Shown here: piece by piece, positions 52,506 through 60,331 of the stretch | Position numbering within the stretch: position 1 is the first letter of the stretch | Layout of the letters: each line of letters starts with the position of its first letter | DNA from: Bacillota bacterium | GTDB lineage: Bacteria; Bacillota; Negativicutes; Sporomusales; Sporomusaceae | Length of the DNA: 64,000 nucleotides | Reading direction: 5' to 3' | Assembly: GCA_023388195.1 (NCBI GenBank) | Contig: JAEWGR010000129.1 | Coordinates: 1-64,000, forward strand | Notes under the pieces: model-generated | The model's input: the letters and a program-made list of their open reading frames with translations, nothing else | What the model was told of the DNA's origin: nothing | Databases searched by the model: none | Made by a program: the position numbers and the translations under genes

Positions 52506-53840
52506 ATGAAGCAATTAAAACACCCTGTTGACGAAATGCTGCCATTTGGTCAGCTATTTACCTACGGGCTGCAGCATGTACTGGCAATGTACGCCGGGGC
52601 TGTGGCTGTGCCGCTGATAATTGCCAACGCCCTGGGGTTAAGCAAAGAAGAACTTATCTATCTGATTAATGCCGACCTGTTCACCTGCGGGATCGCTACC
52701 CTGATCCAGACACTGGGCTTCTGGAACATGGGTATCCGGATACCGATTATCCAGGGAGTGACCTTTGCCGCCGTAACCCCGATGATTATTATTGGTAAGA
52801 CTCACGGTTTGACAGGCATATATGGTTCAATCATTGTCGCCGGTTTTGTCACCTATCTGATGAGTCCTTATTTTAGCCGGCTTATACGTTTCTTTCCGCC
52901 GGTCGTTACCGGTACCATTATTACCATTATCGGTGTGACGCTGATGCCGGTAGCTGTCCGCTGGGCCGCCGGCGGTAATCCTGCCGCCAAGGATTTTGCC
53001 GCCTTTCCCTATATCTGTATGGCGCTGCTCACCTTAGTGCTGGTGTTATTCTTTTACCGCTATTTTAAAGGTTTTCTGAGTAATATTGCCGTTCTTTTAG
53101 GATTAATCTGCGGCACCGGTATTGCCGCAATATTTGGTATGGTGAATTTTTCGCAGGTTGCCAGTGCCGGCTGGATTGGCATTACGACCCCCTTCGCTTT
53201 TGGACTGCCGACTTTTGATCCGGCATCCATTCTGGCCATGGTTCTGGTCATGCTTGTGGTGATGACGGAGACCACCGGTGACTGTATCGCCGTAGGCGAG
53301 ATTATTGACAAGCCTGTTACACAGCAGGATTTAACCCGCTGTTTGCGGGCCGATGGTTTCTCGACAATGCTGGGCGGGATTTTGAACAGTTTTCCCTATA
53401 CGGCCTTTGCCCAAAACGTTGGTCTTGTCGGCCTGACCAAGGTTAAAAGCCGCTTTGTTGTGGCTGCGGCCGGGGCTATTTTGGTCTTGCTTGGTTTATT
53501 CCCCAAGCTGGCCGCCGTAATTGCCGCGATACCCAGCCCGGTGCTGGGCGGTGCCGGCATTGCCATGTTTGGCATGGTTGCTGCCAGTGGCATCAAGACC
53601 CTGGCCAAAGTTCAGTTTGACGGCACCCATAATATTATGGTTGTGGCTGTTAGTTTAGGTATTGGCATGATTACGCTGGCAGTGCCGAACTTTTATCACA
53701 ATTTTCCCAGCTGGGCCCAGGTAATTCTTCACAGCGGCATTACGGCCGGCAGTGTGGCCGCGATTGTTCTGAACGCTGTGTTAAATGGCACCGATAAGCC
53801 CGGTGAGGCTGCCATCGGTAAGCAGGAATATATTGGCTAA
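52506..53840 (+). CDS. NCS2 family purine/uracil-xanthine permease
   Basis: About 444 residues; ATG 52506 or 52497, both after AGGGGGAG. Twelve to fourteen membrane helices. NCS2 segments: GLQHVLAMYAGAVAVPLIIA, PIIQGVTFAAVTPM, and MTETTGDCIAVGEI with the conserved Glu. It lies between the hydroxylase genes and their maturation genes, which points to purine uptake for the enzyme. Confidence 0.93.
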   Translation: MKQLKHPVDEMLPFGQLFTYGLQHVLAMYAGAVAVPLIIANALGLSKEELIYLINADLFTCGIATLIQTLGFWNMGIRIPIIQGVTFAAVTPMIIIGKTHGLTGIYGSIIVAGFVTYLMSPYFSRLIRFFPPVVTGTIITIIGVTLMPVAVRWAAGGNPAAKDFAAFPYICMALLTLVLVLFFYRYFKGFLSNIAVLLGLICGTGIAAIFGMVNFSQVASAGWIGITTPFAFGLPTFDPASILAMVLVMLVVMTETTGDCIAVGEIIDKPVTQQDLTRCLRADGFSTMLGGILNSFPYTAFAQNVGLVGLTKVKSRFVVAAAGAILVLLGLFPKLAAVIAAIPSPVLGGAGIAMFGMVAASGIKTLAKVQFDGTHNIMVVAVSLGIGMITLAVPNFYHNFPSWAQVILHSGITAGSVAAIVLNAVLNGTDKPGEAAIGKQEYIG

Positions 53841-53856
53841 TTAGCGAAACAATAAT

Positions 53857-53883
53857 GGCGACAGCCTCTTACCGGCTGCCGCC
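53857..53883 (+). terminator. Weak hairpin after the purine permease
   Basis: GGCGACAGCC pairs imperfectly with GGCTGCCGCC; TTTACTTT follows. It may partly separate the structural from the maturation genes. Confidence 0.4.
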
Positions 53884-53952
53884 TTTACTTTACTTAATTG
53901 CCGCAGCAATGTGTCAGGGAGGCAGTTCTTTTGACACTACAAGGAGTTACTT

Positions 53953-54744
53953 ATGAATAAATTAATTATAATTAAAGGCGGCGGCGATCTGGCTACAGGT
54001 ATTGCCTATCGTCTGCACCAGAGCCGCTTTCGTGTAGTGATAACAGAATTGCCTGCGCCTACGGTTGTCCGGCGAACGGTCGCTTTTGCCCAGGCCGTAA
54101 TTGACGGCCAGGCTGTTGTGGAAGGCGTGACGGCCAAACTGGTGAAACGGGAACAAGTGTGGGCGACTTTGGCGGCAGGTGCTATCCCGGTTGTTGTCGA
54201 TCCCGGGGCGCATTGCGTTGGCGTCTGTCAGCCGCAGGCTGTCGTTGATGCCATTATTGCCAAAAAAAATACCGGCACTCAGCAGAGCGACGCCCCGGTG
54301 GTTGTGGGGGTCGGGCCGGGATTTACGGCCGGTGTTGATGTGCATGCCGTAATTGAAACCCAGCGGGGGCACGATTTAGGAAGGGTTATCTACCGGGGAA
54401 GTGCCTGTGCCAATACCGGTATTCCCGGTGCGCTGGGCGGTTATACCCTCGAACGGTTGATCAAAGCTCCGGCTGCCGGCATATTTACCGCCTGCCGGGC
54501 TATCGGCGACACGGTGGCTGCCGGTGATATTGTCGGGTATATTGGTGACAGGCCGGTCAGCGTCGTCATTGCCGGTGTGCTGCGTGGCCTGATTCAGGAG
54601 GGACTGACTGTAGTTGAGGGACTAAAAATTGGCGACATAGATCCGCGCTGCCGGCTGGAACACTGCTATACCATTTCAGATAAAGCCCGGGCGATTGGCG
54701 GCGGGGTCTTGGAAGCATTATTGCATTTGGGGGTGGAGCGATGA
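53953..54744 (+). CDS. yqeB: YqeB, selenium-dependent molybdenum hydroxylase maturation protein
   Basis: 263 residues, AAGGAG before the ATG. It matches the EF2563/YqeB family: IIKGGGDLATGIAYRLHQ, VVVDPGAHCVGVCQP, GVGPGFTAGVDVHAVIET and YRGSACANTGIPG. YqeB is one of the marker proteins of selenium-dependent molybdenum hydroxylases, thought to act in making or inserting the selenium-containing cofactor. ATGA overlap with the next gene. Confidence 0.93.
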   Translation: MNKLIIIKGGGDLATGIAYRLHQSRFRVVITELPAPTVVRRTVAFAQAVIDGQAVVEGVTAKLVKREQVWATLAAGAIPVVVDPGAHCVGVCQPQAVVDAIIAKKNTGTQQSDAPVVVGVGPGFTAGVDVHAVIETQRGHDLGRVIYRGSACANTGIPGALGGYTLERLIKAPAAGIFTACRAIGDTVAAGDIVGYIGDRPVSVVIAGVLRGLIQEGLTVVEGLKIGDIDPRCRLEHCYTISDKARAIGGGVLEALLHLGVER

Positions 54745-55523
54745 ACACAGCGATTTTTAACCGTCTCCGGCAGTTGGCCGGAGAAGCAGGCAGCGCGGAT
54801 ATCATTACCCTGATTAGTGGGCCGGCATCGCAGGCCGGCAGTATTGGACAAATGCTGCTCATTACCGGAGACGGTTCTGAACAGGTGCTGCTTGATGAAG
54901 CGTTTACCAGGCTGATTGTAGCCGAGGTCGCCAGGGGCGAATGGAAACGGCCGGTGCTTGTGCCGATTGAGTATGAGGGTGGCCAGTACCGGATTTTCTG
55001 GGATAAGCTATCCCGTCAAAAGTCGGCCCTGGTATTAGGGGCCGGGCATATCAGTCAGCCGCTGACGCAAATGCTGGCAATGGTCGGCTATGCCGTGACC
55101 GTGGTGGATGACCGCCCTGATTTTGCCAATAGCACGCGGTTCCCTCAGGCTGAGCAGGTTGTTTGCCGGAGTTTTTCACAGGCACTGGCTGACCTTAGGC
55201 TGTCAGGTTATGGGGTTATTATTATTGTAACCCGGGGCCACCGGTCTGATCTGGAGTGCCTGCGGGCGGTTATTGATCAGCCGGCCGCTTATGTCGGCAT
55301 GATCGGCAGCCAGGGGCGGGTTCATGTTGTGATTAATACTCTGACCGGAGAAGGGTATGACAAGGACGCATTGGCACGCCTGCGGGCACCAATCGGTCTT
55401 GATATTGGTGCGGAAACGCCGGCCGAGATTGCCCTGGGCATAGTTTCGGAGATTGTAGCCAGTCACAGCAACGCCAGCTGCCGGCCCATGTCAGAGAAGC
55501 GGAGGTGTAAAACCAATGGATGA
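54741..55523 (+). CDS. XdhC-like maturation protein, Rossmann-domain part
   Basis: 260 residues. The C-terminal half is the XdhC Rossmann domain: LVLGAGHISQPLTQMLAMVGYAV, DDRPDFAN, IIIVTRGHRSDLECLR and YVGMIGSQGR. The N-terminal ~90 residues are not the standard XdhC_CoxI domain; that part is encoded by the next gene. XdhC proteins hold the sulfurated cofactor for insertion in the hydroxylase. It overlaps its neighbours on both sides (4 and 8 nt). Confidence 0.88.
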   Translation: MNTAIFNRLRQLAGEAGSADIITLISGPASQAGSIGQMLLITGDGSEQVLLDEAFTRLIVAEVARGEWKRPVLVPIEYEGGQYRIFWDKLSRQKSALVLGAGHISQPLTQMLAMVGYAVTVVDDRPDFANSTRFPQAEQVVCRSFSQALADLRLSGYGVIIIVTRGHRSDLECLRAVIDQPAAYVGMIGSQGRVHVVINTLTGEGYDKDALARLRAPIGLDIGAETPAEIALGIVSEIVASHSNASCRPMSEKRRCKTNG

Positions 55524-55827
55524 TAGGATGGTTCAGGCTATTTGTGAGGGGCAGCAGTCGGGGGCGCAGGCCGCCCTTGTCAGCATTATTGCTACCCGGG
55601 GCTCAACTCCCCGCAAAGCCGGGGCGCAAATGCTGGTTTATCGCGATGGCCGGGTTATCGGCACGATCGGCGGCGGCTGTGCCGAAGCGGAAGTTAGGCT
55701 GCAGGCGTTAACAGCCCTTGATGATAACCGCTGTTTTACCTATAAGGTACTAATGACAGGCGAAACAGCCGCTAACGAGGGGATGGCCTGCGGGGGCATG
55801 ATGGAGGTATTCGTCCAGGTTGTGTAA
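55516..55827 (+). CDS. XdhC N-terminal (XdhC/CoxI) domain protein
   Basis: 103 residues with the XdhC_CoxI domain: ALVSIIATRGSTPRKAGAQMLV, IGTIGGGCAEAEV and the cysteine-bearing GMACGGMMEVFV. In one-gene XdhC proteins this domain precedes the Rossmann part. Here it is a separate gene placed after it, overlapping by 8 nt. The two products presumably form one functional unit. Confidence 0.9.
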   Translation: MDDRMVQAICEGQQSGAQAALVSIIATRGSTPRKAGAQMLVYRDGRVIGTIGGGCAEAEVRLQALTALDDNRCFTYKVLMTGETAANEGMACGGMMEVFVQVV

Positions 55828-56584
55828 GGTGTTGTGGGATGCTTTGGGGCTTACCCAGCCTGCGGTGGTTGCCTGTGTCGGTGCCGGCGGCAAAACCTCG
55901 CTGATTCAGTCACTGGCCGCCGGCGCAAGCCGCCGGGGCTGGCCGGTTTTAGTTACGACGACAACTAACATGTTCTATAGCCAGGTTGCCGGCTATGAGC
56001 TGGTATTGAACGAAGATGCTGCCGCCGGTATGGCGCAGGTGGCGGCCGTCCTCCGGCAAGGCCAGCCGGCCGGCTGGTTTGCCCGGCGGGAGGGCGAAAA
56101 GGTAATCGGCTTGTCTGCCGCCGGGGTCGATTGTGCCGCGGCCGCGGTTCCCTGGGCCAATATCCTGGTTGAGGCCGACGGCGCACGCCGGGCACTGCTC
56201 AAGGCTCCGTCCGCCCGGGAGCCGGTTGTCCCGGCCTGTACCACCGTAACTGTCGGGATCGTAAACCTGGGGGCTGTCGGTCAGCCGCTGGCGGCGCCCG
56301 GCACCCACAGACCGGAGCTGGTGGCAGGGATTGTTAATAAACCGGCCGGTGCAATTATGAGCGGGAGCGACATTGCTTCTCTGACCGTACATCGGCAGGG
56401 GATGTTTCAATATAGCCGGGGAGTCCGGGTTTTATTGCTCAGTGGGGCGGAAGACCCGGATCGCAGGCAGGCCGGCAGACGGATTGCCGGCGATAACAGG
56501 CTGGCGGGAGCAGGCATTGACCGCGTGGTTTTGACTGCAGGCTATGGCTGCGATATGCAGCCCCTGGAGGTGTTTAGGCTATAG
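55820..56584 (+). CDS. yqeC: YqeC, selenium-dependent hydroxylase accessory protein
   Basis: About 254 residues. TTG at 55820 (overlapping the previous gene) or GTG at 55829; GGAGG is at 55803. YqeC family segments: VGAGGKTSLIQSLA (P-loop-like), VLVTTTTNMF, ILVEADGARRALLKAPS and EPVVPACTTVTVGIV. It is an ATP-binding protein that marks selenium-dependent molybdenum hydroxylase systems with YqeB. The stop overlaps the probable ATA start of mocA. Confidence 0.92.
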   Translation: MCKVLWDALGLTQPAVVACVGAGGKTSLIQSLAAGASRRGWPVLVTTTTNMFYSQVAGYELVLNEDAAAGMAQVAAVLRQGQPAGWFARREGEKVIGLSAAGVDCAAAAVPWANILVEADGARRALLKAPSAREPVVPACTTVTVGIVNLGAVGQPLAAPGTHRPELVAGIVNKPAGAIMSGSDIASLTVHRQGMFQYSRGVRVLLLSGAEDPDRRQAGRRIAGDNRLAGAGIDRVVLTAGYGCDMQPLEVFRL

Positions 56585-57213
56585 TATCCGGAATTGGTGC
56601 CGTTATTTTGGCAGCAGGTACTGCCAGCCGCATGGGCGGGCAGCAGAAGCTGCTGCTGCCCCTGGGCAATAAACCACTGCTGGCGCATGTCCTGAACACG
56701 GTACAGAACCTGCCCTGGGCGGAGTGTGTGGCCGTGATCGGTGAGCCGGCGGCAGAACTGGCCAGACTGTGCTCCCTCTATTCGGTCAAGGCCGTGTACA
56801 ATGCCGGCCGGGTTAGCGGTCAGGCCTCCTCGATTGTTCTGGCCTTGCAAACGCTGCCCCCATCCCTAACCGGCTTGATGTTCTTTCCCGGTGATCAGCC
56901 ACTGGTCAGTAAAGAACTTATTCAGGCTATTGTTGCCTGCTTTGCCCGGCAGGGCAGCGATAAGGCCATCATTGTGCCTTGTTGCCGGGGACAGTGCTAC
57001 AGCCCGGTATTGTTCGGCAGTTACTGGCGAGCCGCCCTGGCTGGGTTAACCGGTGACACCGGCGGCCGCAAGGTTATCCGGGAAAACCCGGCGTGGGTCA
57101 CGCAGATGGACTGGCCTGAACCGGCCTCGTTTTATGACGCCGACACCTGGGAAGAGTATCAACGGCTGCTGGGATTGTTTCAATCAAATTATATACATAC
57201 TGATAATGACTAG
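56581..57213 (+). CDS. mocA: MocA-like molybdenum cofactor cytidylyltransferase, probable ATA start
   Basis: 210 residues if begun at ATA 56581. GGAGGTG sits 8 nt before that codon and nothing else in frame after the stop at 56575 is a usual start before TTG 56608. Starting at 56608 would remove the conserved first strand (IGAVILAAG) of the nucleotide-binding fold. Motifs: LAAGTASRMGGQQKLLLPLG, FFPGDQPLV with the metal-binding Asp, and GDTGGRKVI. MocA joins CTP to molybdopterin to give MCD, the form used by xanthine-dehydrogenase-type enzymes. It overlaps yqeC by 4 nt. Confidence 0.85.
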   Translation: MVSGIGAVILAAGTASRMGGQQKLLLPLGNKPLLAHVLNTVQNLPWAECVAVIGEPAAELARLCSLYSVKAVYNAGRVSGQASSIVLALQTLPPSLTGLMFFPGDQPLVSKELIQAIVACFARQGSDKAIIVPCCRGQCYSPVLFGSYWRAALAGLTGDTGGRKVIRENPAWVTQMDWPEPASFYDADTWEEYQRLLGLFQSNYIHTDND

Positions 57214-57365
57214 TAGCTTGTCAGCTCTAAACGGTAGAAAATGGCGAGGCTATTTTCGCAAACCGAGGCGGAGTAAAGAGGCATACCGGCCGTATGCCGA
57301 GTGACGGGATATTTCCCGTAGTTTAAGGTTATCACGGGTATCAGGTTGGGGAAGGGGTTTGTTCT

Positions 57366-58649
57366 TTGGGACATATTGTTAACGGGGAACGCGAATACCG
57401 TTTGCTGCAGCAGCGGCTTGATCAAAATATTACCGGTGCGCCGTACTCACCGGTTCTGATCCGGATTCTGAAGCTGCTATTTTCACCGGCGGAAGCAACG
57501 ATTGCCAGAAAGATTCCGCTGCGTCCTGTTGCTGTTACGGCTTTGGCCAGCAAGACCGGTTTACCGGTGGAGGACTTGCAGCAAAAGATTTTGATCATGG
57601 CCGAAAAAGGTTTAGTTTTTGATTTTGAATACCGGGGGCAGGCGCATGTCGTATTAGCGCCTATTGTCATTGGTTTTTTTGAATTTGTTTATATGCGCAC
57701 CCGCGACGATTTGCCCATGCAGGAGCTGGCGCAGCTATTTGAGCAGTACATGTTTCGCGACGACCGCTTTGCCCGGGACGTATTCCAGCAGCATACCCAG
57801 CTGGGCCGGGCCCTGGTGCAGGAGGAGACCCTGCTGGCAGGAGACTATTCCGAGGTACTTGACTGGGAAAAAGCCAGCCATGTTATTCAGTCGGCCAGGA
57901 CAATCGGGTTATCACTCTGTGCCTGCCGTCATAAAGCCCACCATCTGGACAAAGCCTGTGCGGCGCCGCTGAAAACCTGTCTTACCTTTGATCAGGGAGC
58001 GGAGATGCTGATTAAAAAGGGGATGGCCGAGCGGGCCGGTGCCGGTGAGGCCATGACTGTACTGGAACAGTGCAAGCAGGCCGGCCTGGCGCAAATAGCC
58101 GATAATGTCCAACGATCGGTCGGATTTATGTGCAACTGTTGCGGCTGCTGCTGTGGTATGATTCAGGCCATAAAGACCTTTGACCTGCGGGGGGCTGTTA
58201 TTACTTCCAACTGGGCAGCCGCTATTGACCCCGCTACCTGCACCGGCTGCGGCCTGTGCGTCCGGGCCTGCCCGGTAGAGGCCATCGGGCTTGCCGCCGA
58301 GACTGACGGCGGCCGTGCCCAGGCAGTATGCGAAGACAGTCTGTGTCTGGGCTGCGGGGTATGCTACGGGGCCTGCAGGCGGGGGGCTATCCGGATGAAG
58401 GGGCGTGGGCAGCAGATCGTAGTCCCGGAGACCACTTTTGACCGCATGGTAGCCATGGCGATTGAGCGCGGCAAACTTAGCAGCTTTCTCTTTGACGACC
58501 CTTCCCGGTTCAGCCACCGGGCGTTGGGCCGCATTGCCGCTGTCATCGAGCGCTCCGCCCCGGTCAAGGCCTTTATGGCGGTTAAACCACTGCGGTCTGC
58601 CTTTCTGAACGCAATTGCCGCCGGGGCCAAAAAATATACTGAACGGTAA
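57366..58649 (+). CDS. Multi-cluster iron-sulfur protein with winged-helix-like N-terminus
   Basis: 427 residues, TTG start after AAGGGG. An N-terminal winged-helix-like part (about 40-110) is followed by cysteine sets LCACRHKAHHLDKAC and FMCNCCGCCCG, then two ferredoxin motifs: CTGCGLCVRACPVEA and CLGCGVCYGACRRGA. It looks like a soluble redox protein or electron adaptor. Similar proteins occur in anaerobes without known function. It ends the xdh region and may carry its electrons, but a 150-nt gap separates it from mocA. Confidence 0.78.
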   Translation: MGHIVNGEREYRLLQQRLDQNITGAPYSPVLIRILKLLFSPAEATIARKIPLRPVAVTALASKTGLPVEDLQQKILIMAEKGLVFDFEYRGQAHVVLAPIVIGFFEFVYMRTRDDLPMQELAQLFEQYMFRDDRFARDVFQQHTQLGRALVQEETLLAGDYSEVLDWEKASHVIQSARTIGLSLCACRHKAHHLDKACAAPLKTCLTFDQGAEMLIKKGMAERAGAGEAMTVLEQCKQAGLAQIADNVQRSVGFMCNCCGCCCGMIQAIKTFDLRGAVITSNWAAAIDPATCTGCGLCVRACPVEAIGLAAETDGGRAQAVCEDSLCLGCGVCYGACRRGAIRMKGRGQQIVVPETTFDRMVAMAIERGKLSSFLFDDPSRFSHRALGRIAAVIERSAPVKAFMAVKPLRSAFLNAIAAGAKKYTER

Positions 58650-58679
58650 CCGCATCCTGCGGGGGCGGTGTGACTTGGT

Positions 58680-58749
58680 GACTCAAGGGGACGGTTCTCT
58701 TGAGTCATTTCACCAATGAAATGACTCAGAAGAACCGTCCCTCTGAGTC
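58680..58749. repeat. REP-like double palindrome, copy 3
   Basis: A 70-nt imperfect inverted repeat: GACTCAAGGGGACGGTTCT on the left, AGAACCGTCCCTCTGAGTC on the right, with inner arms TGAGTCATTTC / GAAATGACTCA. It is the fullest copy of the GGGACGGTTCT family and probably a target of REP-associated transposases like the one at 63510. Confidence 0.8.
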
Positions 58750-58768
58750 GGATTAGAGGCGATGCTGT

Positions 58769-59662
58769 TTGTATTTTGATCATGCTGAGGGCAATGTGTT
58801 CCGCCCGCCGAGTGAGGCCTACAGTTTTATTCTGCGGGTGACAATCGGGTGTTCCCACAATGCCTGTACTTATTGCAATATGTACAGGTCGGTCAGATTC
58901 CGCACCCGGCCTATGGAGGAAATCATGGCCCAGATTCAGGCCGCTAAACCTTATGCGCCTCAGATCCGTCGTATCTTTCTGGCGGACGGCAATGCGCTGG
59001 TGCTGGCAACCGACAAGCTACTGCAGATATTGGCGGTATTGCAGCAAACGTTTCCCCGGCTGCAGCGGGTGTCCTGCTATGCCGGCCCCAAGGATATGTT
59101 AAATAAGTCGCCGGCTGAGCTGGCTGCCTTGCGTGAAGCCGGCCTGAAGCTTGTTTATTATGGTCTGGAGTCTGGTGATGAGGTTGTGCTTACCGAGGTT
59201 AATAAAGGGGTTACCGCAACTGAGGCTATCGCGGCCGGCCAGCGTATTGTCGAGTCCGGCATCAAGCTGTCGGTTATGGTGATTGCTGGGCTTGGCGGGC
59301 AAGCAGGGTCGGCCAGGCATGCCTATCACACTGCGCAGGCCGTCAATGCCATTCGCCCTCATATGCTGAGTGCGCTAACACTGATGCTGTACCGTGGCAG
59401 TCAGTTGCTGGAGCAATTTGAACGCGGCCTGTTTGTGCCCCTGCCACCGGCGGCTATAATGGGTGAATTGTATCAAATGATCAGTGCGGTTGAACTGCCG
59501 GCAGCCAGTCACTGCCTGTTCAGGAGCAACCATAGTTCCAATCATATTGCTTTTGCTGCCACGTTACCAAAAGATAAAGACAGGCTGCTAGCCGATATTC
59601 AGGCAGCTCAGCTTCAATTGGCCAACGTGACAGAATGGGATCCATACAACAATGTTGAGTAA
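58769..59662 (+). CDS. Radical SAM protein
   Basis: 297 residues from TTG 58769 with GAGG upstream. The cluster motif is GCSHNACTYCNMY, spaced CX4CX2C rather than CX3CX2C, as in a COG1032-type group of radical SAM proteins. Other segments: FLADGNALVL, YYGLESGDEVVLTEVNKG and VMVIAGLGG. It likely makes a methylthio or other radical modification or is a B12-independent enzyme; the substrate is unknown. It lies 19 nt after REP copy 3. Confidence 0.88.
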   Translation: MYFDHAEGNVFRPPSEAYSFILRVTIGCSHNACTYCNMYRSVRFRTRPMEEIMAQIQAAKPYAPQIRRIFLADGNALVLATDKLLQILAVLQQTFPRLQRVSCYAGPKDMLNKSPAELAALREAGLKLVYYGLESGDEVVLTEVNKGVTATEAIAAGQRIVESGIKLSVMVIAGLGGQAGSARHAYHTAQAVNAIRPHMLSALTLMLYRGSQLLEQFERGLFVPLPPAAIMGELYQMISAVELPAASHCLFRSNHSSNHIAFAATLPKDKDRLLADIQAAQLQLANVTEWDPYNNVE

Positions 59663-59761
59663 CAGGAAAAGGACACTGCCCGGACGAACCATAATAAATG
59701 CGGCCGGGCAGTGGGCGGCTGCTGCTGGCGCATAATAATCAAAGAGAAAAGAAGGTATAGC

Positions 59762-60019
59762 ATGAATAAATTTTGTCAAAGCTGCGGTATGCCGCTTGAC
59801 AGCCTGGAACTGCTGGGATCAGAGGCAGATGGCACTAAAGCTGGAGAATACTGCCTGTATTGCTATGAACAGGGACAGTTCAAGCAGCCTGACCTAACAC
59901 TGGCCAAGATGATTGAGGTTTGTCTGCCGCATATGAAAAAGCACGGAATGACGGAGGCAGCTGCCAGGCGGTTGCTGCGCGAACATCTGCCGAAATTGAA
60001 AAGATGGCATAATCATTAA
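59762..60019 (+). CDS. Small zinc-ribbon protein
   Basis: 85 residues. The zinc site is FCQSCGMPL with a second pair YCLYCYEQG. The remainder is helical (LAKMIEVCLPHMKKHGMTEAAARRLL). It matches a family annotated as putative zinc ribbon, of unknown role. AGAAGG precedes the ATG. Confidence 0.85.
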   Translation: MNKFCQSCGMPLDSLELLGSEADGTKAGEYCLYCYEQGQFKQPDLTLAKMIEVCLPHMKKHGMTEAAARRLLREHLPKLKRWHNH

Positions 60020-60060
60020 ATTTAAGGGGTGGTTCTAAGAACTGCCCCTTAAATTTAATG
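60014..60060. terminator. Terminator-like hairpin overlapping the zinc-ribbon stop
   Basis: Arms of about 22 nt (CATTAAATTTAAGGGG ... CCCCTTAAATTTAATG) with a 2-nt mismatch, inner GGTTCT / AGAAC. The stop codon lies in the left arm. No T run follows. Confidence 0.65.
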
Positions 60061-60331
60061 ATTATATAAAAAGTTTAGAATATAACTACTTTTTGCTAAC
60101 CACTGGACAAGGTTTGCCAATGTGTTGCATAATGAATACAAAGGTAGAAAAATGTCGATTAAACTCGAATTATGAGTTAATTTGTCCTTCGAATTAATGG
60201 ATACCGATTGCAGGCCGGGCGGAGCAGGGAAAGTACACGGTTTTGTATGAGGGGAAAGCCGACCGCCTGGCATTCATGCCAGGCGGTTTTTATTTACTAA
60301 TTGTTAGAATATTTCAAGAGGGGGATTTCAC
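60061..60331 (+). promoter_or_regulatory. pflB leader with intrinsic terminator and possible antiterminator
   Basis: A strong terminator lies at 60262-60295 (ACCGCCTGGCAT / ATGCCAGGCGGT, then TTTTATTT), only 37 nt before pflB. Its left arm CCGCCTGG can pair instead with CCGGGCGG at 60215-60222, giving a competing structure. Motif CCGCCTGG before pfl genes recalls ZTP (pfl-motif) riboswitches, but I cannot find the other ZTP domain. The segment TACACGGTTTTGTATGAGGG also resembles the 3' arm of a group II intron domain V. An inverted repeat TTAAACTC / GAGTTAA sits near 60165. Confidence 0.5.

Noticed and set aside
60090..60140. Sigma-A promoter for pflB near TTGCCA
   Set aside because: No -10 box at suitable spacing; several weak alternatives are equally good.
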